Source: Fusarium oxysporum f. sp. lycopersici 4287 (Eukaryota > Ascomycota > Sordariomycetes > Hypocreales > Nectriaceae). Taken from it: a stretch of 53,785 nt of DNA. The notes beneath the pieces were generated by a model. That model worked only from the letters and a program-made list of their open reading frames with translations, ran no database searches and was not told where the DNA came from. The position numbers were made by a program, and so were the translations under genes. Shown here piece by piece: positions 22,581 to 32,556 of this stretch; positions within the stretch are counted from its first letter, which is position 1; every line of letters begins with the position of its first letter. The DNA is taken from assembly GCF_000149955.1 (NCBI RefSeq), contig NC_030986.1, forward strand, positions 6,140,564-6,194,348, written 5' to 3'.

Positions 22581-23273
22581 TCACTGTCTCTTGGTCTTGG
22601 TCGAAGCGGAAGGCGTTCCGGGTCGGTTCGAGCTGCTGCCGGCTTGCGATATTGGCGGTTGCCAGTTATAAAAGGTTATCGACGAACTTGGTGGAGACTC
22701 TTGATGGGACGATTGGACCTGCTGTATTTGTGGATGTGATGCCATCGCCGGGGCTGCTACTTGGGTAGGCTGCGATATGTCGCTTTGGCGTTGCGGATGA
22801 GCATGTTGGGGAGACAGAAGCTGGAGGTGATAAGCTTGCGAGACAGACGTGACCTGCTGCGACCCAGCCATCTGTGGGCGCACGCCTCCGCTACCCATGC
22901 GGACGAAGATCAGTGGAATCATGGAGGGCGGGATACCGCCTTGCAGAGATGTGCACAGCATGTCCATCTCGACCTTCCTCTGCTCAAGGCGCAGACTCTC
23001 CTGCCTCGTCCTCTCCTCTTCTCGTCTTCTCTTGTCCTCCTCGACCTTGGCTTGCAGCCAATTCCTCATGTATTCCTCAGCTGCTTGCCATTGCTGGGGC
23101 GGGCTAGAGAGCTGTGGCCAGGAATCTCTCTGCTGATGACTCTGGGTTAATGAAGGTGGCGGCAGACGTGGAGGAGGCGCATGATGGACAGGCGGAGAAA
23201 TGGCGGTTGGAGGCTGCTGGGGAGGAAGGGTCATGGTCGCCGGAGGAGGCAGGCCACATTGAGGAGCTGGCAT
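22581..23273 (-). CDS. Pro/Gln-rich protein with a charged coiled coil (5' end uncertain)
   Basis: From ATG 23273 this gives 230 aa; the frame is open upstream to about 23390 without ATG, so an upstream exon is likely. Order: a Pro-rich segment (PPPATMTLPPQQPPTAISPP), a conserved-looking coiled coil (WQAAEEYMRNWLQAKVEEDK followed by RRREEERTRQESLRLEQRKV), a short hydrophobic motif (SLQGGIPPSMIPLIFVRMG) and a Gln/Ser/Pro-rich tail ending TKTKRQ. This layout matches an uncharacterised fungal family known to me only by its EERTRQE...LEQRK...LQGGIPP...IPLIF motif. Nuclear or regulatory roles are possible but not shown by the sequence. Confidence 0.55.
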   Translation of the reverse strand: MPAPQCGLPPPATMTLPPQQPPTAISPPVHHAPPPRLPPPSLTQSHQQRDSWPQLSSPPQQWQAAEEYMRNWLQAKVEEDKRRREEERTRQESLRLEQRKVEMDMLCTSLQGGIPPSMIPLIFVRMGSGGVRPQMAGSQQVTSVSQAYHLQLLSPQHAHPQRQSDISQPTQVAAPAMASHPQIQQVQSSHQESPPSSSITFYNWQPPISQAGSSSNRPGTPSASTKTKRQ

Positions 23274-24230
23274 GGCTGGGTTGGCGGGCTGTGGCCCAGA
23301 TGGATGACCGGCAACGACTTGTTGGCAAACTCTTCGATCAGGAAACTCCCTCAAAACCCGAATTTTGGGATCTAGCTGACCTTAAACTATCCGATATGGA
23401 GTATTTTGAAAAGAAGCGACAGTCTAGGGGAGTGAATCGGTTCAGAGCGCGGGGCTAGGGGGTGCAGCTCCTATATCGGGCGCTCCCGGTATCATTAGTT
23501 CGGATGGAAATGAGATAGTGGTATTGACGACTCTCTGCTAGTGGTGTCACGGGGATGTAGTAACACACTTATTGCTCTCCGTAAACAGCCAAACAAACGA
23601 AAAGGGTTATCAAGTCATATTACAATCCCACATCCGATGACTTTTATACTATTTAATTGAGGCTCTGGCCTTGCGGCCCCTGCTTCGACTTCTCTGTCTT
23701 CTGCTATAACTCCCCCTGCCTCTTCTCCTTCATTCCCCCTCCCCGCCCTTCTCTCTTTTAGGCTGCTCCACTTGTACTCGAGGAAGTTACATCTAACAGA
23801 AGACGGTAGTATTATAAGATCACAACGATCAATCGGAATTAACCAGTTCCGGGCTCGCGTCTAGTAAAAAGACAAAGGCAAAGGTAAAAATGAGATGGAT
23901 ATGAGAAGGGTTAGGTCGAGAGTGTGTGAGGTAGTGCTGTGCTTGTATGTGCTATTATTGGGGGGGGGGGGGGGGGGGGGCTTTATTTGGTGGCTCGTCA
24001 AAAGTCCGTGCAAAAATTCGAGGCTGCGGCTAATTCACTCTCGTGACCGGTCACCGAGATTCAGTCAGCTCATATCCGACGACATTGAGGCAATTGCAAG
24101 CTGAGGTTGGCTGCTCACACCTGTAAGGGGGTTCTACGGGCCCGGGACGCTTGGAGACAGTGGCGCTCCGAAGTTGGAGTTTGGGTTGCAGTCGACTTTG
24201 GGCGCACGGTCAGGACTCCAGGGCTTCGGG
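23274..24230. other. Intergenic, upstream of the Pro/Gln-rich gene
   Basis: May hold the missing first exon of the upstream minus-strand gene; I found no clear splice pair. It also contains a pyrimidine-rich block (23.68-23.76 kb) and a G21 run. Confidence 0.35.
23960..23980 (+). repeat. G21 homopolymer
   Basis: An uninterrupted run of 21 G on the plus strand. Such runs can fold into G-quadruplexes and are unstable in length. Confidence 0.9.
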
Positions 24231-26288
24231 CTAAGGGTATGGTCCCCAGGCTTCATTGACGCTCTTCGGGATGCCACTGGAGTAACCCGATGATGACGTC
24301 CTCGAGGGGGTGCGTTCAAGCTTGCCGGCTACTCCACCCTTGAATGGAATCTTGCTGCACTCGGCCAGAACACGGCTGCCGGAATTGACCCGATTTATCT
24401 CGGGGTAGAAGTCAAAGATCAGCGATGGTAGAGCTGACGAGTCCTGCGTTGCCCTCGCGAAACGATGGTGCATGGCCTCAGAGTAGCGGGAGCTCTGTTC
24501 GGACCCAGCGGTTGTCCTCTTGGATCCACCGAAGCCGAGGATCTGCAATGCGCTGCCGCCGGACCAGTAATGGTTCCAGCCAGAGCTCCTCCGCATGCCG
24601 TCCTGGGCTTCCATGGGCCATGCATGGGGTCGGTGCTCTGCGACGGTTACGTCGAAACCAACGCCCCTGGTGTCGTAGCCCTGCAGTGCAGGGTACGGCA
24701 TCTCCTGCAGAATCGGCTTGCTAATGGTGGCCTTGATCTGCTTGTGCAAAGAGCTGCCGGAGCTTCGAGTCGTCTCGTTGGTAGGCTTCCAGGTTAGACT
24801 GGTCTTTTTCTTCCCAGTGCGATCTATCAAAATAGCCATGGATGAGTAGGATTCCTGAGACAGCGTGGCGTTGTGACCACGGGTTTGACCGCGCGAGAGT
24901 AGCTGGCGTGAGCCGTTGCCAAAGTGCCTGGTGCTGCTAGCCTCCATACCGTTTCTCCTGGCCTTGCGTCGCCGCGCCAAGAGCAACAACAGCAGACCAA
25001 GCAAGGCCAAGAATCCGAGGATCGATCCAAGTATGATACCCAGGATGACATTGGAGCTGATACCGAAATCGTCGTCACTGTTGCCAGCGGCCGCACCTGC
25101 CGTGGCCGAGACGCTGGCCTCGGATATTGTCAGAGAAGCGGTTGAGCTGCCTGTCGACAAGGCAGTCGAGGTCGCAGAGGTCGATGAGATCTCCGAGTTT
25201 GAGGTTGACGACCTCGTCTGGGGATAAATTGACTTGGTCGACTTGGCCGAGCTAGCTGTTTCGGTAGTTGAGAAAGTCGAAGAGGTCAACGTGCTGTCGG
25301 ACAGAACCTTTTGGTTCTCGGCATCGAATACCTGGGTGGCATCGACCCACGAGTTCTTGGTAGCATCGAATATGGCAAGAGGGTCTTCGGAGTTCCCACC
25401 AGAGAAGACAACTTTGCCGTCTGCGCCTTGGGCAATGGCAAAATTCTGCCGCGTAGCGGTTGGTGCAAGCGTCGAGTTGTACTCTGGCCAATCGTCCAGG
25501 GACAACTCGCGCTTTTCATTTGCGATGGCGGCCGAGTTGGAAAGGGGCGCGCCAGAAGCGTCCTGGAGAACGAACCGGCGGACCTGGTTGGGGGATTGTG
25601 AGAGATCAAAAGTGTAGAGGCTCTTGGAGCCATCATCCCCTGGCATCACAATCGCCTGAACGGAACTCGAGTCCTTCGGTAGGGGTTCTGCCAAGGTGGC
25701 TCCCGATTCCCTCCAGCCTGTAGTCGGGTTGAACAAGGCAATGGCGATATTTCTAGTGTTGCCGCCGACCCAGCAAGCATCGACATCAGACCAGTTGAGA
25801 AGAATAGGCTTGACGCCGGGGCTAGAACCAGGGCCATAGGAGTTAACACTATAGGGCTCGGATGCCTGGATGGTGAAAGTTTCGCCCGAGGAGGCTGCGA
25901 CTCCGCCTCGGCTACCAGCGTAGATAAGGATGGCATCACTGGCCTTGATGTACGTCGAGCCATGCCACAGGCGATCCTTCGTGATCAACTCGGAGGGGGT
26001 GATGGTAGTCCACTTGCCCGTCGAGTAGGTGTACTTTTGCAGCCCAGTGTAGCCATCCGAGCCGCTGGTTCCACCGACGACAAAGAGGCCAGCTTGTGCG
26101 GTATCATCGGGGGTCGCCCCAACACAGACGGCCCCCGAAACCTTCTCTCCCATCTCTAGCTTCTTCCATTTTGCACCTTCCTCTAAAGGCAGGGACAAGA
26201 AGGCCTCAGGCGTGAAGGAGTAAAGGGTGTTCTCGTAGATGACGGAGCACGAGTCGTCCAGCGACGTTGGCGGCTTGGGCAAACTCAT
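24231..26288 (-). CDS. Kelch-like single-pass membrane glycoprotein, 685 aa
   Basis: ATG at 26288 (MSLPKPPTSLDDSCSVIYEN) is chosen because fungal relatives begin similarly; the frame is open a little further upstream without ATG. Residues about 10-330 form a beta-propeller-like ectodomain with kelch-type blades (AGLFVVGGTSGSDGYTGLQK, KVVFSGGNSEDPLAIFDATK). A Ser/Thr-rich, probably O-glycosylated stalk follows (about 345-425), then a transmembrane helix (VILGIILGSILGFLALLGLL) with a basic stop-transfer (ARRRKARR), and a 230-residue cytoplasmic tail rich in Ser and Arg. No cleavable signal peptide is obvious, although an upstream exon could provide one. Relatives in fungal databases are often mislabelled as splicing factor CLF1 (from memory). 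A role as a surface sensor or wall-linked protein is inference. Confidence 0.75.
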   Translation of the reverse strand: MSLPKPPTSLDDSCSVIYENTLYSFTPEAFLSLPLEEGAKWKKLEMGEKVSGAVCVGATPDDTAQAGLFVVGGTSGSDGYTGLQKYTYSTGKWTTITPSELITKDRLWHGSTYIKASDAILIYAGSRGGVAASSGETFTIQASEPYSVNSYGPGSSPGVKPILLNWSDVDACWVGGNTRNIAIALFNPTTGWRESGATLAEPLPKDSSSVQAIVMPGDDGSKSLYTFDLSQSPNQVRRFVLQDASGAPLSNSAAIANEKRELSLDDWPEYNSTLAPTATRQNFAIAQGADGKVVFSGGNSEDPLAIFDATKNSWVDATQVFDAENQKVLSDSTLTSSTFSTTETASSAKSTKSIYPQTRSSTSNSEISSTSATSTALSTGSSTASLTISEASVSATAGAAAGNSDDDFGISSNVILGIILGSILGFLALLGLLLLLLARRRKARRNGMEASSTRHFGNGSRQLLSRGQTRGHNATLSQESYSSMAILIDRTGKKKTSLTWKPTNETTRSSGSSLHKQIKATISKPILQEMPYPALQGYDTRGVGFDVTVAEHRPHAWPMEAQDGMRRSSGWNHYWSGGSALQILGFGGSKRTTAGSEQSSRYSEAMHHRFARATQDSSALPSLIFDFYPEINRVNSGSRVLAECSKIPFKGGVAGKLERTPSRTSSSGYSSGIPKSVNEAWGPYP

Positions 26289-28591
26289 CGCAGCAGAAGT
26301 TCCCAGAGAAATCAAGAAAGATCTCAAAAACTACATCAGTAGACTGACGAGGGCATGGCGATGATGGCTAGCAGTCAGGTGGAGTTCGCGTTGCGGATGA
26401 TGTTGCGTCGTACGATCACGGTCCAGTAGTGCTGATGTCGTCAGGATCGAGGATCAAAAATGGCAAGGGGGTACCATGGCGTGTTGAATGAAGGAGAAGC
26501 GAGATCGAAGAGGACGCGTTCTGGGCAGATGCAAACAAGGGGTAGGCAACACAGCGGCAAGCAAACAATCCAGCTAGGTGAGTATGGTGAGAACTAGACG
26601 GCTGACCGACAGGCAGCTGGCAGACAACTGGCGTTAAAGGAGGGACGTTCGCAGGAGGCGTTGAACTACTTGTGTATAACTGTACCAATGTAGGCTTCCT
26701 TGCACGTGAACACACGTCCTCCTCCTTTCGAATCTTTGGTTTCATCGGGGAGGGAAGCCATCCATGTAAGTTGGCACCACCTCAACCACAGATCAACTTG
26801 AATCGACCGAATGACAGGACCTCCACCTGGTTGCTCTTGGCGAAGGAGGATCTGCGAGGAGCCAATTACTGAATCATTCCTCGGAATGTCTGCCATTGTT
26901 GACCCGCTGAGCCCAACCCAACCCCAAAAAGGGTAAAAAAATAAAAACAAAGGAGGCGGCGGTCTCACCATCTGGAGCAGTGGGGCCGTGGGGGGATCGG
27001 CATCAAGGGCACAGGGGATGGACGCTTGAGTCCTCGGCACTTCCAAGTTCCAGACAAGAGTTGGCCCAAGCGCTCAGGTGACAGGGCGCTAGCGGAGCCG
27101 TTTCTTGGCTCATTTAGCCAACGCCACCAACCTGGATAATGAGACTGTGTGTGTCCAGACATCAGCCACTGCAGGTCGTTGCAAAATTAATTCCGACTGG
27201 TTCATGGTTTGGGAGATGAGTGTCATCGTTCGTATTGCGTCGAATGAACCCAGTGTGGAAGGTCATTCCTCTCCCAAACCCATGCCCCATGGTCCATCAG
27301 AACACGAACTAGTTGTATGTTCACCTCGCTAGGCCGCTCTCTCTCTAATGCGAAACTATGGAATTGTCCGGTCGGTTTCAGCTACAGAGAGCCCTGGTCA
27401 AGCCAATTAAGAGGCGTAGTCCAAGATGACGGAACGCGCACACGGCGATAACAAAGACCATCTGGACGCCTATGTCATAGGCTAATAGGCAACATGGAGC
27501 ATGGGTTGCGGTTCTTTATCCAGAACAACGTGCTAAGCTGGCAGAACCCTTATCCCAAAGGGCCCCGCATCCGCCCGAGCTGCGACACATCAGCTCATGT
27601 TCCATTGAAGCTTGAATTCTCGGCCTCTCCAATTCTCCATCGTGGTGACAATGGGTGGTTTCAGGTGCTGCAGCTATCCCGCCGACATGTGTCTCTGCGG
27701 GATGCGATATCAAAGGATTAGCCGCCTGGTGAATCGAGAGTCACACTGGCTTGGATTCATCATAAAAGGGGAAACTGCCTAGAGGAAGCTATGCCAAATC
27801 AAGGCGGGGAGTGACGTAGCCTATTTGAACAGAGAGGGGGACGAGACTCCCCTGCTAAACCTTTGATGGCTATCCTCGCGGGGTAATTCTTTCCAGAAGG
27901 TTCCCTTGCTGGGGCCTTGAGAGTGGTCTGACTTTGCTACTTAGTGTCTAGATCGAGTCCTGTTTTATCCTCTTAATCCCGCAAACCAACGGTAGAACCC
28001 CACTAAACTAATGGTAAACTCACTTGGGGACCCAACCATCCTTGTCAATGACCGCTCTGTCTGTTGCTTCCAGTGGACCGATGTCGCCACCCTACCATCA
28101 TCAAAGCCCCCTCAGGCACCGGTCCTGCAGATACCCACGGCCAGTAGGCTTGGCTCCGAGGTGCCGCGCCCTTGACGGAACAGACAGAACATACCGGGCG
28201 TTCCTTGTCATCAAACTCGTCATCTCAGCAACACTCACAAAGTTGTTGGTCGCCCTCAAGGTCTAGCGAGTCCGCGGTGACGCATTGGCAGCTCACCATA
28301 GGCTCCATTGTCAGTCCTGTTCCTTGCCTGGGGTGGACCTCGAGAATGAGAAACCGAGTGGACTAATGTCTTATTTCTCTGAACCCGTGGCACTTTCAAG
28401 CACAGAAACACGATACAACACACATGCTATCAGACCCACCCATCTGTCCTCCCCCACAAATCATATGAATACTTGCTTAGATCCTCCACGCCCGTGAACC
28501 CGTCTGCCTTATCCTCGCTTGGGTCTGTGTCATTATCGCCAATACTTCGTAGTAGCATACTCTGTTTAACTCGCATGCCCTCAGTCCCGCA
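26289..28591. other. Intergenic, about 2.3 kb
   Basis: Upstream region of the kelch-like gene followed by sequence without supported genes. Frames such as 26666-27046 minus and 24- to 29-kb plus-strand frames lack motifs. Confidence 0.4.
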
Positions 28592-30240
28592 TTACCTGGT
28601 CCCGCTATTTGCAAGAATGTGGTCGAGGGAGTCCTTGATACACCCTCCCTGTTCTTCGAGGCTCTTTCTCATGGCCTCTATTCTTTGTTTGATGCCAATG
28701 TATTTCTCGAGTAACTTGATTTGGTTGTCATAGATCCATTTGAGCATGGTCTCAATCTTGATGAGGCGGGTGATTGTATCCTGTCTTTGCCTTGTCAATA
28801 TATGGCCACGGACAAGGAATTCTAAACTCACTCGTCGCCTGGCTGACCCCGCAACGGCTGTCCTTGTCCTTGGTTGGAGTCTAAGGTCGTGGGTAAGGTG
28901 CTACCGATCCCTCTATCATTTGTTGTACTGTCGAAGTTAAGCAACCCGAGCCATGAGTCCGCAAGCACACTGTTGAATTGCCTCGCCATGATGTAGTAGG
29001 ACGCTGGGAGAAGACGCCTTTGATCTGCGGGAGAACAAGGAGATTGTGATTACTGAGCGGGTTCAAGGAGCTTTTTTAATACCTGGGTGTAACGAAAGGG
29101 TGGGAGTATCTTCCTGAAACCTGGTTTGTATTACCCATGGTATGGTCGTATATACGTATGAAAGTGATAATCCCTAGCGTCTGCGCAATGCTGATACTGT
29201 GTCTCTACTAAATAGACTGGTTTTGGTGCTCTTTCACTGAGGGAAGACTATCATATTCCTTCCACTGTATTGTAAACTTTATGTGCAGTTGATCTTGTAC
29301 CCTTTTGTGCTTCTGTTCTTTGGCTTTTGCCTTGACCTTACTCGAGTTTGGCAATTCCATCTCTGACCAAAACGAGAGTTCTGCCTCTGTAGCGATGACG
29401 AAGTCACCAAGCATACTGAAGCCGAGTTGAATATCCAAAATAGCGCCATAGAAATGTAAGATTCTGTCATAACAACTGTTCATAACAACTGTTTTCGGCA
29501 ATCCGACAGCGAGCCCTCTTCCATCCTGACGGCAGTCTTATAATTCCATTTATTCCCAGATGCGTATGGCGCAATGCCGGCATACCCCATTTCTTCGACA
29601 TCTTCATCTCTTCCTCATCAACTTGATTGGCGGCATGTAGGTGCGACTCACCCTACCGCAGATCTTCCTTGATAAAAAGCCACTTGCGTTGGATGAAGCC
29701 TTGCACATCCTCGGCTAAAATGAACATCTTTGCGGCTACCGACATCTTTGAGCCCAAGACCTTCACACATTCTCATCGTCTATAAACCCTTTGAGAATTT
29801 AGACTGCGGCGAAGCGAGAGCCTGCTCATGGCCGACATGTGGGAGCCTTCGTCAATTGAGCGCAGTACTGCCGCTGTCCTTACCTGGTTGCAATAGGATA
29901 TCCTTCTCCATGACCCTGATCGTGTGTATATAGTCACCCAGAGTGGGTTTAATCGTATCCAACCGCGTAATCTCCGACGCAATTAATTCCCGCTTTGGCT
30001 TATCTGTTGTCAATTAAAGAATTAGTTGCCTAACCGCCGCTAGGGTTAGTTGCCATCGACTTGGGTCCCTAGAATCCATGGCTCCTCGTAATCCTATGCA
30101 TTTTCAATAGAGCGAGCACGCCTGATCCGTGCTCATCGATCCAGTACGGCAAGGCCTGAGCCGTCTCGAGAGAAAAGGAGGAGCCCTTCCAGTTCTCTAT
30201 TTGCAACTATCGGCCCGGCGGTAGCAAAGACCTCATCAAC
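28592..30240 (-). pseudogene. Decayed coding segments of an unrecognised multi-exon gene
   Basis: Several minus-strand stretches look like protein but lie in different frames with stops between them. They are HVDEVFATAGPIVANRELEG (about 30.24 kb), KRELIASEITRLDTIKPTLG then DYIHTIRVMEKDILLQPGK (about 29.99-29.87 kb), AEDVQGFIQRKWLFIKEDLR (about 29.72-29.67 kb), RILHFYGAILDIQLGFSMLG (about 29.46 kb) and QDTITRLIKIETMLKWIYDN then EKYIGIKQRIEAMRKSLEEQ (28.8-28.6 kb). Helical, charged and amphipathic composition suggests one gene. I cannot name the family. Some gaps may be introns (a GTAAGG donor follows LLQPG), but stops such as that after KEDLR suggest decay. Confidence 0.4.
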
Positions 30241-31076
30241 GTGTATCCTTGGTATAAAATACTAATATACTGGGAGTAACAATTCAAACAAAACCATCTC
30301 TACCTTAGAGCTGGTACTTAGGCGCATGCCCTTGTAGATATAACAGCGATTTTATTTATTCGATAAGGGCTTTTCATATTAACTGAGTAAATAAATTTTG
30401 ATTACAATAGGCGCTGCTAGCCAGAATGTTAGGTATGCAGACCAGCCCAGCCACGCATCAAACTTCATCTCCGAAATGCATGAAAGCGGCTTTGGCTTCG
30501 ATGCTCAGCTTAGCGGCAATCTAAGCTACAACTCAGCCGCACTGCCAATTGCTTAAACCTCCCACTCGCCCTAGTAGTATCTACAGATTCCCTCCCTTAC
30601 CATACAAGTTTATCTCAATCTGTTAAACCGCAAGCTAGACTCCCTCCAAACCTGTCTCCCACATCTAGAAGAACAGTATCGCCTGCCATGGCTGAGGCGG
30701 TCGGACTGGCCGTGCTTTTTCCTGTCTCCTCATCTCGTCGTTTTGTCCGAATCATATCTTGATACTGGTTCGCCTAGCCCGATCGCGGCACTCCCGGCCA
30801 GCGGGACTTCTGCCTCGTGAGGCCCCCCTCAGCGTCAACGACAGCCTGGTGCCACTTGCCATGGGCCGCCGCAGAGCCGCAACCTTGACACAGTCCGGTC
30901 TATGCTGCAAGAAGTGTATTAAAGACATAATGTAGATATGGGACGATGACGTTGAAAGGTATGAGTTGTCTGTGAGGGAGCAGAATAATGCAATCTAGTC
31001 ACATAGTATCCACATCCCAGCCACCAGCAGACCGGACCTCTTTGCCATCCAGCTCCAATACACCAGGGCTACTGAT
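30241..31076. other. Intergenic
   Basis: No gene. At 30688 the plus strand reads ATGGCTGAGGCGGTCGGACT, almost identical to the first codons of the NLR gene at 43073, but the similarity stops after eight codons. Confidence 0.35.
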
Positions 31077-31367
31077 TTATATATATCCCACTATCTTAGC
31101 GCAGCGCTCGCAGTAGTAGAGATTGTAGGCAATGCGAACCATGCCCATGGCGCCGATGTCGTCGGTGGAGGTGGCCTCGACGGAGCAGGCGCATCGCATG
31201 CAGCGAAGCACCTCGACGGAGGCTACGGGGAGTTGGATGGAGTCCATGCCGAGTCCGTAGGCAACGGCAGAGGCGGACTCAGCTGCGATGTCTGAATTGG
31301 AGCAGGCGGAATTTGAAGAAGAAGAATAGCAGTAGTGCTGATTAAATGGTCGGCTGGAGGGGAGCAT
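31077..31367 (-). CDS. Small CxxC protein, 96 aa, conserved fungal type
   Basis: Complete frame from ATG 31367 to TAA. The middle reads AYGLGMDSIQLPVASVEVLR, followed by two paired-Cys motifs, CMRCACSVEA and YYCERCAKIVGYI, spaced about 30 residues apart. This looks like a four-Cys zinc ribbon or knuckle at the C-terminus. From memory, similar small proteins ending YYC.RCA..VGY occur widely in Pezizomycotina without known function. The N-terminus is Ser-rich and variable. Its high regularity of motif spacing supports a real gene. No membrane segment is seen. Confidence 0.6.
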   Translation of the reverse strand: MLPSSRPFNQHYCYSSSSNSACSNSDIAAESASAVAYGLGMDSIQLPVASVEVLRCMRCACSVEATSTDDIGAMGMVRIAYNLYYCERCAKIVGYI

Positions 31368-32333
31368 GGCGAATATAGCTATCTTCTACATTAGGGAATG
31401 GGGGATGCGTTGGCTGACTCGGATATGAGTGACTAGGGTTGCTCTGTTTGGTGTTAAAGCCGGGTCACCTGGGGGTCATCAGATTGATCGTCCCCCTGCC
31501 CCAAGCTGGTGGCACCGACTGGACGGGGTGAGCTGTGGGGTTTTCCAGGGACCTGATTGACAACCATGACAAAGGGTCTTGTTTGATCTTCGTCTCGTCT
31601 ACTGTCTCGGTTGCCAGCTCGATCCATCCTTGATTTTACTACCGGTACCTCCTGCTACCGTTTAAACTAATGCACCCTAACGCCTAGTGATACAGATGGA
31701 CAACCCACTCATCTCCACCTCACATACTCATACACTCGCACACCACTGCTATCGGCTGATGATAATTAATTCTCCCTTCTCGTCTCTACGGCTCTGACTT
31801 TCCCTTTCCCCCCTGCCTGAGTTTATAGGCTGAAAAGTCTACCGTGTCAAGCGACGGGTCGAGAGCAAGCGCATGCAAAGCGCACAAACAACAAACATGC
31901 CCAGCACCATGCTCGTTAGGAAGAGCGTCTCGAGAGCTAAGTGGAGTGGTCCCGGCATTTAGTGTGGTCTCGTCCATAGCGACCCCAGAAAGGGGCTCTC
32001 CGAGGAAATCTTTGTTTTGTACTATGGCGGCTAAATGCGTGCCGATCTGCGAGTCTGCGACTCTATGCTGCATGTGTCTACCACCAAGGGTCTCCGTGAC
32101 AGGTACCCCTTCGGTGGTGTCAACGACGCCGCCCTCGCCAAGGCTGAGGGTGTCACTGCCCCCACTACCCGACCTGCCCCAAGCGGCAGTTTGCCGCACT
32201 TGATGCTGCCATCACCGAGGACCTCAAATGATTCGGACAAGGTATTCTTACGTACCCTTTCGATCTAGGCCGCCTTGGTTACCTTCTCATCTGAGCCGTA
32301 TCCTGAGGTTCTGGCTTATCAGTCTCTGGATAT
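31368..32333. other. Intergenic with one codon-biased segment
   Basis: Mostly empty. Between about 32057 and 32250 the plus strand reads VSTTKGLRDRYPFGGVNDAA then LAKAEGVTAPTTRPAPSGSL, with third positions almost all C, T or G in optimal fungal codons (GGT, GTC, AAC, GAC, GCC, CTC, AAG). That is the pattern of a highly expressed gene, so this may be an exon relic. I cannot name it. Confidence 0.35.
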
Positions 32334-32556
32334 CTAAATAGTCAGATTCCCAAGGAGGAGTTGCGTAATGTATGTGCAGTTGCCAAGTGGTTCTTCAGGC
32401 AGGGAGTGGAGTTCGGCAAGATCATCATGAACGGCCAACTTGGCATGGTGGCAGGCACGATTGGGCGAGTTCTGGACCTCGTTGTAGAAGTCAGAGTAGT
32501 TCAGAACAACGCCTAGACGCAAAGGGTGGTTAGCGGCGAGCTCGATCTGAGTAATA
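32334..32556 (-). pseudogene. 14-3-3 protein gene fragment
   Basis: The minus strand reads ELAANHPLRLGVVLNYSDFY, NEVQNSPNRACHHAKLAVHD and ITQLLLGNLTI, then a stop. This is the C-terminal helix pair of a 14-3-3 protein (family motif HPIRLGLALNFSVFYYEI ... LLRDNLTLW). The stop replaces the conserved Trp: TGG became TAG, which on the other strand is CCA to CTA, the RIP type of change. Several ligand-groove residues differ (ALNF to VLNY). The N-terminal two thirds are absent; the sequence ends exactly where the Fot-type transposon begins at 32557. It is a dead copy; the functional 14-3-3 gene must lie elsewhere. Confidence 0.8.

Noticed and set aside
22761..23458. Plus-strand frames opposite the Pro/Gln-rich gene
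   Set aside because: The minus strand has a clear coiled coil and low-complexity pattern; the plus frames are its complement.
28880..28960. A 5S rRNA-like string (GTCGAAGTTAAGCAACCCGA)
   Set aside because: Only about 15 nt resemble 5S rRNA; flanking helices and the internal control regions of a eukaryotic 5S gene are absent.
31786..32203. Opposing open frames of 119-137 codons
   Set aside because: No domain on either strand; the only coding-like signal nearby is the codon-biased plus-strand segment from 32057, reported separately.
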